Notes: generated from the sequence alone by a model not told the origin. Positions 8,017-17,640 are shown, numbered from the stretch's first letter. The stretch: DNA of 64,000 nt from Kiritimatiellota bacterium B12222 (GCA_029719485.1 CP120722.1:2542001-2606000); one strand, 5' to 3'. A program made the numbers and translations.

Positions 8017-9438
8017 ATGAAATTTGATATTCAGGTAGTTCTGGTTTTAACCCTCACCCTTTTCACCATTATGAGCACATCAACCCCACCCAATATCCTC
8101 GTCTTTTTTACCGATCAACAACGTTGGGATACCTTAGGCATTAACGGGTATACGCAAGGGTTAACGCCACATTTTGACCGCTGGGCAAGGCAGGGAACTT
8201 TTTTCAAAGAAGCGGTGACCCCGCAACCTGTTTGTGGTCCTTGCCGCAGTTGTTTGCAGACAGGTCAATACGCGACGACCACGGGTGTATGGCGAAATGG
8301 ACTTGGACTGAAGCCCGATGCTCCCAAATTAGCAGAATTATTGAATGCGGCCGGGTATCGAACCAGTTATTTCGGGAAATGGCATTTATCAGAAGGCACG
8401 GGGAGGGATGCGGTCCCTCAAGAAAATCGCGGAGGATTTCAGGATTGGCTGGGGGGGAATTGCATTGAAATGGTGAGTGGACCTTATTCGGCTAGGTTGT
8501 GGAATGAAGAAAATGAGCCTGTCGATTTACCTGGTTATCGTGTGGATGCGCAAACAGATGTGATGATAAGATATTTAAATGAGCGGGCGCAAGATCAACA
8601 ACCTTTTCTATGTTTTCATTCCTATTTAGAACCGCACCATCAAAATACTGATGATTCTTATCCCGCAGCCATGGGGATGGCGGAGCAGTATCGTTACGCA
8701 CCCTTACCTCCGGATTTGGCCAAACTCGATGGAACCGCCGCTTCTGATTGGGCAGGGTATTGCGGCATGATTAAACGCTTGGATGATGCCTTGGGGCGTA
8801 CCATGGATGCGTTGTATTCTACTGGTTTAATAGAAAATACGGTGGTGGTCTTTATCAGTGATCATGGCTGTCATTTTAAAACCCGAAATCATGAATATAA
8901 ACGCAGTCCACACGAAAGCTCCGTACGGGTTCCCTTTGCTATTTGGGGGCCACAATGGAATGGAGGAGGCGAACGTAAGGAAGCCGCTAGTTTGGTAGAT
9001 TTGATGCCAAGTTTATTGGACACGGCCGGTATTGAAATTCCTGAGGCTGTCCAGGGGCGCTCACTGCTTCCGCTCACGCGTAATGAGACTCAGGGCTGGC
9101 CTGATGCGACCTTTATTCAATTTGGTGATATGGGCATGCCTCCTGGTCGTGCGCTACGCACCAGTCGCTGGAAGTATGCGGTGACTGCTGATGAAACGCG
9201 CTACAAATCTCAAGGGGCCGCTCCTGAATATGTGGAAACCTTCCTCTATGATCTGCAAACGGATCCATATGAATTGAGAAATATTATTTCTTGTGACTCA
9301 CATCAAGATCTCAAAGCTGAGTTGAAGCAAACTCTTCTGGCCATGATGGCGGCCGCAGGTGAAGAGCCTGCAACAATTATTGATGCTGAGAATGTCCCTG
9401 GTGGACAGCGGAGCGTGGATTACCCAGGGCGAAGCTGA
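8017..9438 (+). CDS. Type I sulfatase (alkaline phosphatase superfamily)
   Basis: Hydrolyses sulfate esters, probably of algal or animal glycans; the substrate cannot be told from sequence. The maturation motif C-x-P-x-R is CGPCR, with Cys73 to become formylglycine. FTDQQRWDTLG near the N-terminus supplies the metal-binding Asp, and FISDHGCHF is the second metal motif. The C-terminal part (SRWKYAVTADE, YDLQTDPYELRN) is typical. The longest frame starts with a hydrophobic stretch (residues 5-18) that could be a signal peptide. The ATG at 8071 (MSTSTPPNILVFF) would give a cytoplasmic enzyme. A GAGG 12 nt before 8017 mildly favours the longer form. No formylglycine-generating enzyme is seen in the window. 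Confidence 0.88.
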   Translation: MKFDIQVVLVLTLTLFTIMSTSTPPNILVFFTDQQRWDTLGINGYTQGLTPHFDRWARQGTFFKEAVTPQPVCGPCRSCLQTGQYATTTGVWRNGLGLKPDAPKLAELLNAAGYRTSYFGKWHLSEGTGRDAVPQENRGGFQDWLGGNCIEMVSGPYSARLWNEENEPVDLPGYRVDAQTDVMIRYLNERAQDQQPFLCFHSYLEPHHQNTDDSYPAAMGMAEQYRYAPLPPDLAKLDGTAASDWAGYCGMIKRLDDALGRTMDALYSTGLIENTVVVFISDHGCHFKTRNHEYKRSPHESSVRVPFAIWGPQWNGGGERKEAASLVDLMPSLLDTAGIEIPEAVQGRSLLPLTRNETQGWPDATFIQFGDMGMPPGRALRTSRWKYAVTADETRYKSQGAAPEYVETFLYDLQTDPYELRNIISCDSHQDLKAELKQTLLAMMAAAGEEPATIIDAENVPGGQRSVDYPGRS

Positions 9439-9460
9439 GGGCACTGAGGGTGCCTTCGCC
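9428..9460. terminator. Hairpin between convergent genes
   Basis: Nested inverted repeats GGCGAAG / CTTCGCC and GGCAC / GTGCC overlap the sulfatase stop and lie just before the stop of the HD-domain gene on the other strand. There is no T-run on either strand, so function as a terminator is only likely. Confidence 0.45.
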
Positions 9461-9465
9461 TCAGG

Positions 9466-10005
9466 TTACAGAGGTATTTGACCTGTAACGCGTTCCCATA
9501 CCTGAGCTTGTACCTGTTGATAGCTTTGAAGGAGTTCCGCTGGTGGAGCGTTAAGGTTTTTGACTACCCGATTGGCCCAAGCCACGTAATCACGTTGACG
9601 TTGCCAGCTCCAGGTTTCGGGCGGATCGTTTAATAAACTCCCCACATTGTCGATTTTGTCTGCCAGACGGATCAGGGTTGCTTCTGGAGAGAGCAGGGAG
9701 GCTCTTTCGACCTGATGTTGTTTGCGGGCAGATTTCAACAACGTTTTGTCATCGGTGAGTTCTTTGACAATACGAAGGACTTTGCGACTGAGTTGCTGCT
9801 GGATGAGGATTTCAGGACAGTCGGTATCTTCAAGGATGTCGTGAAGTAAGGCCGCATCGAGGATGTCTTGATCGTATACGCCAAATTGGATCAGCAGACG
9901 AGCCACCCGTAAAGGATGTGATACAAAGGGTTCTGCATTCAAGCCTTTGCGCACTTGGCCTTTGTGCCAGTGGGCGGCCAGTTCAAATGCAGGTATCTCA
10001 TCCAT
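9466..10005 (-). CDS. HD-domain phosphohydrolase, SpoT/Mesh1-like
   Basis: A 179-residue single-domain HD protein. Visible motifs in order: HKGQVRKG, PFVSHPLRVA, the HD box ALLHDILEDT, and IRLADKIDNV, which are those of the (p)ppGpp hydrolase domain of RelA/SpoT and small alarmone hydrolases. No synthetase, TGS or ACT domain is attached. Degradation of alarmone is therefore likely but other nucleotide pyrophosphate substrates are possible. It is the last gene of a tightly packed minus-strand run, 8 bp after the methyltransferase gene. Confidence 0.8.
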   Translation of the reverse strand: MDEIPAFELAAHWHKGQVRKGLNAEPFVSHPLRVARLLIQFGVYDQDILDAALLHDILEDTDCPEILIQQQLSRKVLRIVKELTDDKTLLKSARKQHQVERASLLSPEATLIRLADKIDNVGSLLNDPPETWSWQRQRDYVAWANRVVKNLNAPPAELLQSYQQVQAQVWERVTGQIPL

Positions 10006-10013
10006 GACTTCGC

Positions 10014-10841
10014 TTATTTCACAGCAGAAAGATAACAGATCCAGGCCAACATGTTTTCGTATTTTTTACGAATTTTAAGCTGACCATCTGTGGTTTCAGC
10101 TTCGTCATCCCAGCCTTCAAAGTAAGGCTCCACGGTGACAAAGCCTACTTCAGTTAAGAGGTCGGTGATTTCGGTAATCGACCACAAGCGCCATTCATAG
10201 GTAAAAGCTTTTTCGATGGGGATGATCTTTTTACCTTTGAAGTGTATATGGCAGCAAATTTCTTGCGTGACGGCATTGAAGGAGGTTTGGTCCCATACGT
10301 AGGTAAAGTCAGGGTAGGGGGTGCCTTTATAATCTACTCCTGCAGGGACCCGTTTCTTTTCTTTCATCACGTCTTGGGCGTGGGGACCGCCAAAGAGGTC
10401 TAACACGAAAACGCCTTTCTCGGTGAGGCTATCATAGACACTTTGAAAATAAGACTTCAATAAACTTCGCTGTTTAAAGATCATGTACGAAAAGTTCAGT
10501 GCGGCCACCACATCCACTTGAGGGGTTTGGGCCGTAAGTACATTTTCTTCAAGGAGATGAACCCGCTCTGCATCGTCTCCCAACATAGGGAGACGGTGTT
10601 TACGCGCCCAGTTAAGGGTAGGTGTGTGTAAATCTACGCCCCATGCTTCGCGTTCTGGGTCAGAATCGACCCAGGCGCAAGCTAAGAGGGAGGTGCCGCT
10701 GAAGTCTTCCCGTAGGGTCAGGGCTTGTTTGCCACTGGCCCGTTGGGTCATACGGTCAATCAAGTCTAGGTCCACTTCCGTATCTTGAACTGAAGCTTCG
10801 TAGAGGATATGTTTATGGATGGCGACCGGATCTGTGGACAT
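10014..10841 (-). CDS. Class I SAM-dependent methyltransferase
   Basis: A 275-residue Rossmann-type methyltransferase. REDFSGTSLLACAW marks the modified motif I, EAWGVDLHTPTLNWAR the acidic loop that binds the ribose, and VDVVAALNFSYMIF motif IV. GVFVLDLFGGP follows. The substrate is unknown. It lies between ychF (5 bp) and the HD gene (8 bp) in the minus-strand run, which suggests co-transcription but not a shared pathway. Confidence 0.75.
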   Translation of the reverse strand: MSTDPVAIHKHILYEASVQDTEVDLDLIDRMTQRASGKQALTLREDFSGTSLLACAWVDSDPEREAWGVDLHTPTLNWARKHRLPMLGDDAERVHLLEENVLTAQTPQVDVVAALNFSYMIFKQRSLLKSYFQSVYDSLTEKGVFVLDLFGGPHAQDVMKEKKRVPAGVDYKGTPYPDFTYVWDQTSFNAVTQEICCHIHFKGKKIIPIEKAFTYEWRLWSITEITDLLTEVGFVTVEPYFEGWDDEAETTDGQLKIRKKYENMLAWICYLSAVK

Positions 10842-10846
10842 GGCGA

Positions 10847-11938
10847 TTACACGTTGAAGAGGAAGTGACAGACGTCACCCACTTGCATCACATACTCTTT
10901 GCCTTCTACACGCAGTTTTCCTGCTTCCTTGATGGCCGTTTCGGTTTTGTAGGTCACCAAGTCGTCAATGGAATAGATATTGGCCCGAATGAAGCCCCGT
11001 TCGAAGTCACCATGAATTACTCCGGCGGCTTGTGGCCCCGTAGCGCCTTGAGGTATGGTCCAGGCGCGGATTTCTTTGGGTCCGGCGGTGTAGTAACTCT
11101 GTAAACCTAAGAGATGATAAACACCGCGGACAATCCGATGCAAGGCCGGCTCTTCCATGCCCAAGGATTCCAGCATTTCACTACGCTCCGCCTCGTCAAG
11201 TTCTACCAATTCTTCTTCAATTCGTGCGGATACCCGAATTACTTCGCTGTTACGTTCAGCGGCATAGGCTTCCAGTTTGCGTGTTTGTTCATTGCCGGAT
11301 TCGACTTCATCTTCACCCACATTGGCGACATAAAGCACTTTTTTGGCGCTAATCAAAGCCAAGCTTTTCATCAGCTTGCGTTCTTCAGGATCTGCGATTT
11401 CGATCGTGCGTACCGGTTTGCCTTCTTGGAGGCAGGCATTGCATTTCTCCAAAAGCTCTTGATATTTGAGCGCGTCTTTGTCTCCACTTTTGGCCTGCTT
11501 TTTAACTTTTTGCAGGGAGTTTTCTACCACTTGCAAGTCGGAAAGCATAAGTTCGGTTTCAATGGTTTCGACGTCGCGAATGGCATCAACCGACCCGTCC
11601 ACATGCGTGATGTTGCTATCTTCAAAGCAGCGAACCACTTGGAGAATGGCGTCTACATTACGAATGGTTCCGAGAAACTTATTTCCAAGTCCTTCGCCTT
11701 CAGATGCGCCTTTTACTAATCCGGCAATATCGACAATACGTGTGGTTGCAGGTAAGATTTTTTCTGAATCGATATGCGTTTTGAGGATTTCCAAGGAAGG
11801 ATCCGGTACATTGACGATTCCCACATTGGGTTCGATGGTACAAAAAGGATAATTACTTGCTTCGGCACCGGCTTCGGTGATGGCATTAAATAGGGTACTT
11901 TTGCCCACGTTGGGCAATCCGACAATTCCAGCTTCCAT
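10847..11938 (-). CDS. ychF: YchF/OLA1-family ribosome-binding ATPase
   Basis: A full-length (363 residues) Obg-related P-loop ATPase. The P-loop [15 protein letters not shown] is at residues 6-20 and the G3-type region [20 protein letters not shown] follows. A coiled-coil insertion lies in the middle, and the C-terminal TGS domain ends in the family signature [17 protein letters not shown]. YchF binds ribosomes and prefers ATP over GTP; it is involved in stress responses. A hairpin stands in the 77-bp gap between it and the upstream dUTPase gene. Confidence 0.95.
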   Translation of the reverse strand: MEAGIVGLPNVGKSTLFNAITEAGAEASNYPFCTIEPNVGIVNVPDPSLEILKTHIDSEKILPATTRIVDIAGLVKGASEGEGLGNKFLGTIRNVDAILQVVRCFEDSNITHVDGSVDAIRDVETIETELMLSDLQVVENSLQKVKKQAKSGDKDALKYQELLEKCNACLQEGKPVRTIEIADPEERKLMKSLALISAKKVLYVANVGEDEVESGNEQTRKLEAYAAERNSEVIRVSARIEEELVELDEAERSEMLESLGMEEPALHRIVRGVYHLLGLQSYYTAGPKEIRAWTIPQGATGPQAAGVIHGDFERGFIRANIYSIDDLVTYKTETAIKEAGKLRVEGKEYVMQVGDVCHFLFNV

Positions 11939-11986
11939 AGTTTATTTCAGGGTAGAGGTGTTGTGAGTGAGAGATAGGTTTTGGGA

Positions 11987-12004
11987 GGGGAGTACGCACT
12001 CCCC
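11987..12004 (-). other. Hairpin in the dUTPase-ychF gap
   Basis: GGGGAGT / ACTCCCC with a 4-nt loop (11987-11993 and 11998-12004) lies 12 bp after the dUTPase stop. Without a T-run it may be a partial terminator or an mRNA-stabilising structure separating the two halves of the minus-strand run. Confidence 0.45.
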
Positions 12005-12015
12005 AAGGTCCTGGT

Positions 12016-12402
12016 TTAACCTAAATCGCGGTTGTCATTTTCGTCTTTGACGGTGTAACCATCGTCCTGACGCTTAAAGTTAAGTTTGTTCTTTTGATTG
12101 TAGAGGTCATGGACATCTTTGGCGTCCATCCCCAGCACTTGGGCCAAACTGATCAGGAAATGGAAGAGATCCACCACTTCTACTTTCGCATTTTGAACGT
12201 CGAATTCCTGATACTTGGCCCACCATTTCCAGGGCACTGAATCAATGAGTTCGGCCATTTCCTGAGACGCGGCGCGGGTGTAATTGAGGATCCATTGCAC
12301 TTGCTCTTCTTCATTCATTTCGGGCGGATTGACACCAATGCGCTTATTCAGCGACATTTGTTTGTCAAAAAGGTCTTGTAACATGTCTTGAGGGTCGCTC
12401 AT
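12016..12402 (-). CDS. Dimeric all-alpha dUTPase / MazG-like NTP pyrophosphatase
   Basis: A 128-residue helical protein of the dUTPase type 2 family. LQDLFDKQMSLNKRIG forms the first helix; AASQEMAELIDSVPWKWW gives the acidic E-x-x-E metal motif; KVEVVDLFHFLISLAQVLG gives the second acidic helix; and NKLNFKRQDDGY is near the C-terminus. The likely reaction is dUTP to dUMP plus pyrophosphate, keeping uracil out of DNA, though the MazG superfamily has other NTP substrates. Its start overlaps the stop of the GH20 gene by 4 bp (ATGA). Confidence 0.8.
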   Translation of the reverse strand: MSDPQDMLQDLFDKQMSLNKRIGVNPPEMNEEEQVQWILNYTRAASQEMAELIDSVPWKWWAKYQEFDVQNAKVEVVDLFHFLISLAQVLGMDAKDVHDLYNQKNKLNFKRQDDGYTVKDENDNRDLG

Positions 12403-14072
12403 GATTTTTCTCCGAGGTTCAGTTTATTGCCCACTTCCGTATACCTTGATAAACTTTCCGCAAGCCCTCCTTCACGATTCCTTTGCCTCCAGAGCTTTTG
12501 GTGCCCCGAAAGTGTTTCTTTATAGAGCTGAGGAAGGTCTTTCTGATCGCAGCCTTTTAGATGCAGGGCGGTTTGAAGACATAGGGAAACGTTTCGGATG
12601 GTTTGCGTCCATTCATCACTAAACGTGCTGGGGGCTTTCAGTTCCCGCAGGGCGTCTAGGCATGCTTGAAAGTGTTTTGCTGTGGTTTTACCCGTGGTTT
12701 TATCCGGATGTTTTAAAATCTCAAAAATGGCATTGCTGTTATTGGTTTCAATGTGAAGCAGGTCAGAGATTTCACCAAGGTCGAGCCAAGATTGGCAATC
12801 TCCAGCGTGCTGGTCAAAGGCTTGTTGATCGCACCAGTGGATCATGTCTTGCCACGTGGCCGTTTCGGGATGCCATGCATGTAGTCCGCACCACGCAATG
12901 CCTGGAAAACTCACGGGTGATTGTTGCAAGTGCCCCCAATCTCCCCAGTCGGTGAGCAACAGGCCTAAGGCGCCATTTTTATGTGCGGCCTGGGCTGCTT
13001 TTTGAATGTTTTCCCGCATATTTTGAGTGCGACCGGTGAAAGATAACCAACTGGAGGTTCCGGGGCAAACCATAAAATCTAATCCCGAATTCTTGAAACA
13101 AGTGGTTTCTGCTTCAAAGGGGTGATCAGCATCGTAGCCCCATTCTAAGGCCATGGCCTCGCGGGGAAGATTCTTAAGTTCTTCGGGGGTTTTAATGATG
13201 ATGTCCCCCCAGAATTGACAGCGACGTCCATGTACGTCTTGAACGTACTGCATGATTTTCGCGACGAACTCGGTGTAGACATGGCTAAGACCTTCTTGCT
13301 CACAGCGGCCTTGACTGGCGCCTTGTCCTAACTCCCAAGTTTCATCGCAACCAATATTGACCCAGTCACTTTCAAACAAGGGAAGGTATTCATCTAACAA
13401 GCCCGTGATGAATTCAAAAGAGGCTGCATCTGGTTTTAACACTGCACCTTGGTCCCGTCGTTCGCCCCAAGGGGTTATGAACCCATTCGGGCATTCCGCA
13501 TATTTTTCATAGGCCTTGTGTTTGAGCCAGCGTTCGAAATGTCCAAAACAATTTTGATTGGGGACTAATTCGATTCCTGCATCTGTACAAATGGATTTCA
13601 GCCAGAGTATATCATCCTTATTCAGGGGCGATGAGTCGGCCCAAACTGTTTGATGTGCTGTATATGCGAAGCTGTGTTCGGTATAAAGTTGCAACTCATT
13701 GTAGCGGAATCTTGCCAGCAAATTGACCCACGCTTGCAGGCTTTCCCGGGTGGGGATTTTACAACGACTTACGTCGAGCATAAAGCCCCGGCGAGGAAAG
13801 CTGGGTTCATCCTCTAGGCAACCACAGGGGAGGGGATTGAGTTCCATCCACTGTTCAAAATGTTGCCAGGCGTATGGCTCTGCCCGAGCTGAGCCCAAAA
13901 GAATGGCTACGCCCTCGGGGCTAACCTCTATTTTGTATCCCTCAGGATGTAGAGAGGCCTCTATTGAGCATCGTTCAGAAAATGCTTGCTGATCAAAGTT
14001 TTCGGGAGACGTCCACTGCTCAGGTTTTGCGTGCCAACCTTTGGGGGTGGGGATGAAACGAGGGCTGGGCAT
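12399..14072 (-). CDS. Glycoside hydrolase family 20-like beta-N-acetylhexosaminidase
   Basis: A 557-residue enzyme with the GH20 layout: an N-terminal domain (about 1-90), then a TIM barrel beginning RRGFMLDVSRCKIPTRESL (about 95). The catalytic Asp-Glu pair is seen as GCDETWELG (Asp243-Glu244). GIELVPNQNCFGHFERWL matches the barrel strand with the family His. It should cleave terminal GlcNAc or GalNAc; no signal peptide is visible, so it probably acts in the cytoplasm on imported oligosaccharides or cell-wall turnover products. The gene directly abuts the coiled-coil gene upstream (no gap) and overlaps the dUTPase gene downstream. Confidence 0.85.
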   Translation of the reverse strand: MPSPRFIPTPKGWHAKPEQWTSPENFDQQAFSERCSIEASLHPEGYKIEVSPEGVAILLGSARAEPYAWQHFEQWMELNPLPCGCLEDEPSFPRRGFMLDVSRCKIPTRESLQAWVNLLARFRYNELQLYTEHSFAYTAHQTVWADSSPLNKDDILWLKSICTDAGIELVPNQNCFGHFERWLKHKAYEKYAECPNGFITPWGERRDQGAVLKPDAASFEFITGLLDEYLPLFESDWVNIGCDETWELGQGASQGRCEQEGLSHVYTEFVAKIMQYVQDVHGRRCQFWGDIIIKTPEELKNLPREAMALEWGYDADHPFEAETTCFKNSGLDFMVCPGTSSWLSFTGRTQNMRENIQKAAQAAHKNGALGLLLTDWGDWGHLQQSPVSFPGIAWCGLHAWHPETATWQDMIHWCDQQAFDQHAGDCQSWLDLGEISDLLHIETNNSNAIFEILKHPDKTTGKTTAKHFQACLDALRELKAPSTFSDEWTQTIRNVSLCLQTALHLKGCDQKDLPQLYKETLSGHQKLWRQRNREGGLAESLSRYTEVGNKLNLGEKS

Positions 14073-15815
14073 TTAGGGGGCCTCCTCAACGGATTTCAAT
14101 GCCTTGATTTGTTCCAGCAATTGATTCTTCTCATACTCGAGGGCTTTCTGACGGGCCCGTTCGGTTTCCAATTCCAAGCGCATTTTATTGATGCGTTCAT
14201 CTTTGGCATCATATTCACTCGCAAGTGCGTCATTGAGACGTTTCACCCGTTTCATCTCAGTACGAATTTCATCAATATCTTGTGCCAAAATTTGATTGTT
14301 TTCAATGGCCTGTTTGGCTTGTCGTTGAAGCCTGTCGTTGGCGGCCGCTTGTGTACGCAATTCATAAATATGTTTTGCGAGCGTGCGCATATCAGCTTGA
14401 GAACGCTCCTGTTCCGCTATCAATTCCGCTTTTTGAATACGGACGACATCTAAATTTTTAGAACGAGCTTCGAGGGCTTTGATTTTGGTTTGGGAAGAGG
14501 TGATCTCTTCGAGTTGCAAATTTAACATGGTTTGCAATTCTCTGATTTGCAGCATTTGCATCGAGGTTTGATTATCCAACTCTTTTTGGAGGAGGTCGAC
14601 ACTTTCGCGATGTTTAATGGCTTCTTTGCGGAACATCTCTTTTTCGCGTTCCATTTCTGCAACCAGCAAAGCGACATCCTCCAGATCGTCCTCCTGAATC
14701 CCCGCCGCTTTTGCCTGTTTTAATATGGAATCCAATTCGTCGATTTCCGCCTGCATGTTGGATTTGATTTTGTCGGCATCTTCCAGTTGCGCCTTCAAAA
14801 ATTTATTTTCTTTAATGAGGTTTTTTCCAGCTTTTTGTTCGGCTTCCAAACGGTTTTCCAATTCGTCCAATTTGCTTAAAAGATTTTTTTCGCTTTGTTG
14901 TAATTGATCGCGTTGTTTGCTGACGGCTTCGAGGGCCGGGCCTTGTTGGGGATTGGAATTGAGATTCGCCAATTCCTCTTTCAGCATGCGGTTTTCTTCG
15001 CGGGTTTGGTTTAACTTTTGCGCAAGAGCTTCCATTTCAGATTTAGGAACCGTGTTGGTTTCGATTTCCAATAATTCGATATGGAGTTCTCCAATGACGT
15101 CATGCAATCGTTCTTGTTCTTGTTCGAGTTTGCTGCGTTCTAGAAATTGATCGGCCAGTTCCTGTTGTAAATTATCCAGGCGTGAATTGAGCGCTGCTAA
15201 TTTGGCGTTGGCCAGTGACTCGGCACGTTTCGAAGCCGAAAGCTCTTGAGAGAGTTGCTGATTTAACTCGTTGAGTTGTTCATATTCAGTAGCCCTCAAG
15301 TTTCTGGTTTCTTGCAGTTTGTTGAGCGTTTGTGCCTGATTTGCCAGTTCTTTGGTTAGTGCATCCCGTTGTGCTTCCAGTTCGGCGCTGTCAGAAGGGG
15401 GAGGGTTTTGGAAGGCCGCCTGGGCACTTAACTGATCGGAAAGTTGTTGAACTTTTTGTTGGGCCTCACGCTGTTGGCGTTTGAGCATTTGGATCTGTTG
15501 ATCCTGTTTTTGTAGTTCTTGTTGCGCACGTTGTGCCGATACCTTGGTCATTTCCGCAGCGGCTTTAAGTTCCAACATTTCTTTGGCCGAAAGATTTAAT
15601 CTCTTTTGCAAATCCAGTTGGGCCTGACTCAAGGCTTTGACTTGTTCTGCGGATTGGGTTTCGGTTTGTAAGAGTTCTTTGCGCGCTTCGTCCCTTTGCT
15701 TGGCCGCTTCTTGAAATTGTTGGGTGAGGAAATCAATCGCAGGGTTGTTTTGGGCCTGAGTCCTCCCACACAAACAGGTCATGGACAGTCCAACATACAG
15801 CACAAATTTTATCAT
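14073..15815 (-). CDS. Exported long coiled-coil protein
   Basis: I do not recognise a named family. The protein begins with a signal peptide (MIKFVLYVGLSMTCLCGRTQAQ) and the remaining 550 or so residues are almost continuous heptad-rich coiled coil, full of Glu, Gln, Leu, Lys and Ala (for example QKLNQTREENRMLKEELANL). It is probably periplasmic and rod-like. I chose ATG 15815, which gives the signal peptide at once and leaves 7 bp to purN; an ATG at 15836 would add seven residues and overlap purN. It sits between purN and the GH20 gene, so a role in envelope structure is conceivable but unproven. Confidence 0.75.
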   Translation of the reverse strand: MIKFVLYVGLSMTCLCGRTQAQNNPAIDFLTQQFQEAAKQRDEARKELLQTETQSAEQVKALSQAQLDLQKRLNLSAKEMLELKAAAEMTKVSAQRAQQELQKQDQQIQMLKRQQREAQQKVQQLSDQLSAQAAFQNPPPSDSAELEAQRDALTKELANQAQTLNKLQETRNLRATEYEQLNELNQQLSQELSASKRAESLANAKLAALNSRLDNLQQELADQFLERSKLEQEQERLHDVIGELHIELLEIETNTVPKSEMEALAQKLNQTREENRMLKEELANLNSNPQQGPALEAVSKQRDQLQQSEKNLLSKLDELENRLEAEQKAGKNLIKENKFLKAQLEDADKIKSNMQAEIDELDSILKQAKAAGIQEDDLEDVALLVAEMEREKEMFRKEAIKHRESVDLLQKELDNQTSMQMLQIRELQTMLNLQLEEITSSQTKIKALEARSKNLDVVRIQKAELIAEQERSQADMRTLAKHIYELRTQAAANDRLQRQAKQAIENNQILAQDIDEIRTEMKRVKRLNDALASEYDAKDERINKMRLELETERARQKALEYEKNQLLEQIKALKSVEEAP

Positions 15816-15822
15816 AAGTTCG

Positions 15823-16404
15823 TTATGCCATGGCATGGTGTTTTGCTATCAGAACCTGGATGGCCTGTGCATAGACTTGATGTTCCTGTTCCAAAATTCT
15901 GCGACTTAATGACTCTTCCGTATCTTCTTCTTCTACAGGAACCACGGCTTGGGCGAGGATCGGACCGGCATCCAGTTCTTGGGTGACCAAATGTACGGTG
16001 CAGCCACTAAATTTCACACCCGCATCCAAGGCTTGTTGTTGGGGATGCAATCCTTTGAAGCTGGGGAGGAGGGAGGGGTGAATATTTAAAATGCGATGCT
16101 CAAAACGGTCGATGAATCCAGGGGTAAGAATACGCATAAAGCCCGCGAGAATGATGTAAGCACATCCTGCGGCTTCAAAAGCGTCTCCTGCCTTTTTTTC
16201 AAAGGCACTGCGATCGGATTTATCGTAAGGGAAGGCTTGGGCTGCGATGCCGTGTGCGGTTGCCAATTCCAAGGCAGGGGCTTGAGCGCGGTCACTGATG
16301 AGTAACGCAATTTCTGCATCCAGATTTCCGCGTTCAATTTCGTTTTGAATCGCCAAAAAATTTGAACCGCGGCCGGAGGCCATGACTCCTAATTTCAAGC
16401 TCAT
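15823..16404 (-). CDS. purN: Phosphoribosylglycinamide formyltransferase PurN
   Basis: Transfers a formyl group from 10-formyltetrahydrofolate to GAR in purine synthesis. The N-terminal GVMASGRGSN binds the phosphate. The catalytic triad is visible as Asn107 and His109 in ILNIHPSLLP and Asp145 in VTQELDAGPI, within one position of the E. coli numbering (106, 108, 144). I chose ATG 16404 because it forms an ATGA overlap with the purM stop; a TTG two codons earlier is possible. Length (193 residues) is normal. Confidence 0.95.
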   Translation of the reverse strand: MSLKLGVMASGRGSNFLAIQNEIERGNLDAEIALLISDRAQAPALELATAHGIAAQAFPYDKSDRSAFEKKAGDAFEAAGCAYIILAGFMRILTPGFIDRFEHRILNIHPSLLPSFKGLHPQQQALDAGVKFSGCTVHLVTQELDAGPILAQAVVPVEEEDTEESLSRRILEQEHQVYAQAIQVLIAKHHAMA

Positions 16405-17399
16405 GCCCAAGGCACCGCAACGTTAATGGTTTCATCAGCGGTGATGGTGCCGAGTTCGATAGCTTCAGGTAAGGTGGCCTTGGTGGCTTCGAGTTGTTCG
16501 GGAGACACGACAATCATCCAGCCAATACCCATATTAAAGGCATGAATGGCATTTTCGAGAGGAATGGCATCTACCAAGCGACGTGCCGCAGGGTTTTTCC
16601 ATTCGGGCAACGTGAGCTCTGCACCTTTTTTGTTAAGAATACGAGCAAAGTTTTCGCGAATACCGCCACCTGTAATATGGGCCATTCCGCGAGGACGAAT
16701 GCCTGCATCCTGCATGGCTTTTACTTCAGGATAATACACACGGGTGGGGGCTAAGAGATCGGCAATAAGTTCGTTGGGGATCAACTCCGGATCATTTTCC
16801 ATTAATTTTCGGACCAAACTAAAACCATTGGCGTGAATGCCGTTGGATGGAATGCCCAGCACAATGTCCCCCACTTCGATTTCTTCTGGGTTCAAAATGT
16901 CAGATTTCTCGGAAACACCCACCACAAAACCACTGAGTTCCATAATGTCTTCGTGAACCAATCCAGGCATTTCTGCGGTTTCACCACCCGCGAGCACGCA
17001 GTCACAATCGGCCAATGCTTTTGTCAGACCATCAATCATGCGACCGATAGGGGCGCTTTCAATATTGTTGATGCCCACATAATCTAAAAAAAGTACCGGC
17101 ATGGCATTGGAGGTGAGGACGTCGTTGACATTCATGCCGACCAAATCCACTCCCGCCACTTCGGGCATATCGTGTTTCATAAGCAATTGGATTTTTGTCC
17201 CTACGCCATCACAGGCCACCTGAATCACAGGCTCTTTCCAAGGGCTAAGGTCAAAACTTGCGGCAAAGAGACCAAAAGATTGCATCAACTTATGTTTGGT
17301 TTCAGTGCGATTGCGCATGCCACCAATATCGCCGACGAGTTCTGCAGCTTTTTCAGTGTCGACACCAGCGTCTTTATAGGAGAGATTTTGTTTTTTCAT
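16401..17399 (-). CDS. purM: Phosphoribosylformylglycinamidine cyclo-ligase PurM
   Basis: The AIR synthetase of purine synthesis, 332 residues. Recognisable segments are YKDAGVDTEKAAELVGDI at the start, GVGTKIQL, DCVLAGGETAEMPG and GIHANGFSLVRKL. It is the first gene of the packed minus-strand run and overlaps purN by 4 bp, the common purM-purN arrangement. The 278 bp upstream, shared with the divergent lipoprotein gene, hold the promoters; I see no riboswitch there. Confidence 0.95.
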   Translation of the reverse strand: MKKQNLSYKDAGVDTEKAAELVGDIGGMRNRTETKHKLMQSFGLFAASFDLSPWKEPVIQVACDGVGTKIQLLMKHDMPEVAGVDLVGMNVNDVLTSNAMPVLFLDYVGINNIESAPIGRMIDGLTKALADCDCVLAGGETAEMPGLVHEDIMELSGFVVGVSEKSDILNPEEIEVGDIVLGIPSNGIHANGFSLVRKLMENDPELIPNELIADLLAPTRVYYPEVKAMQDAGIRPRGMAHITGGGIRENFARILNKKGAELTLPEWKNPAARRLVDAIPLENAIHAFNMGIGWMIVVSPEQLEATKATLPEAIELGTITADETINVAVPWA

Positions 17400-17640
17400 T
17401 ACGGAGAAGGGTTAGAGAAATTGGAAAGGAGAGTTGATAAAGAAAAATCAAGCTGTTTGCGAGTCAAAAGCGATACCGGCTCTTTGGGGAAGATCAGCTG
17501 TTTTGACGCTACTAAAATATTTTTGAGGCTCTCCTGAGGATTTTGTATAAATTTGAAGCTTCTTCGATGGAGACTTTCCTTCATTATATGAGGTTTTTAG
17601 CTGAAAGATGACGGCGGTATAGAAAATTCCTCTGATTAAC

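Noticed and set aside
17399..17584. Open frame of 61 codons on the minus strand just before purM
   Set aside because: No Shine-Dalgarno, no recognisable sequence and in the purM leader; could be chance.
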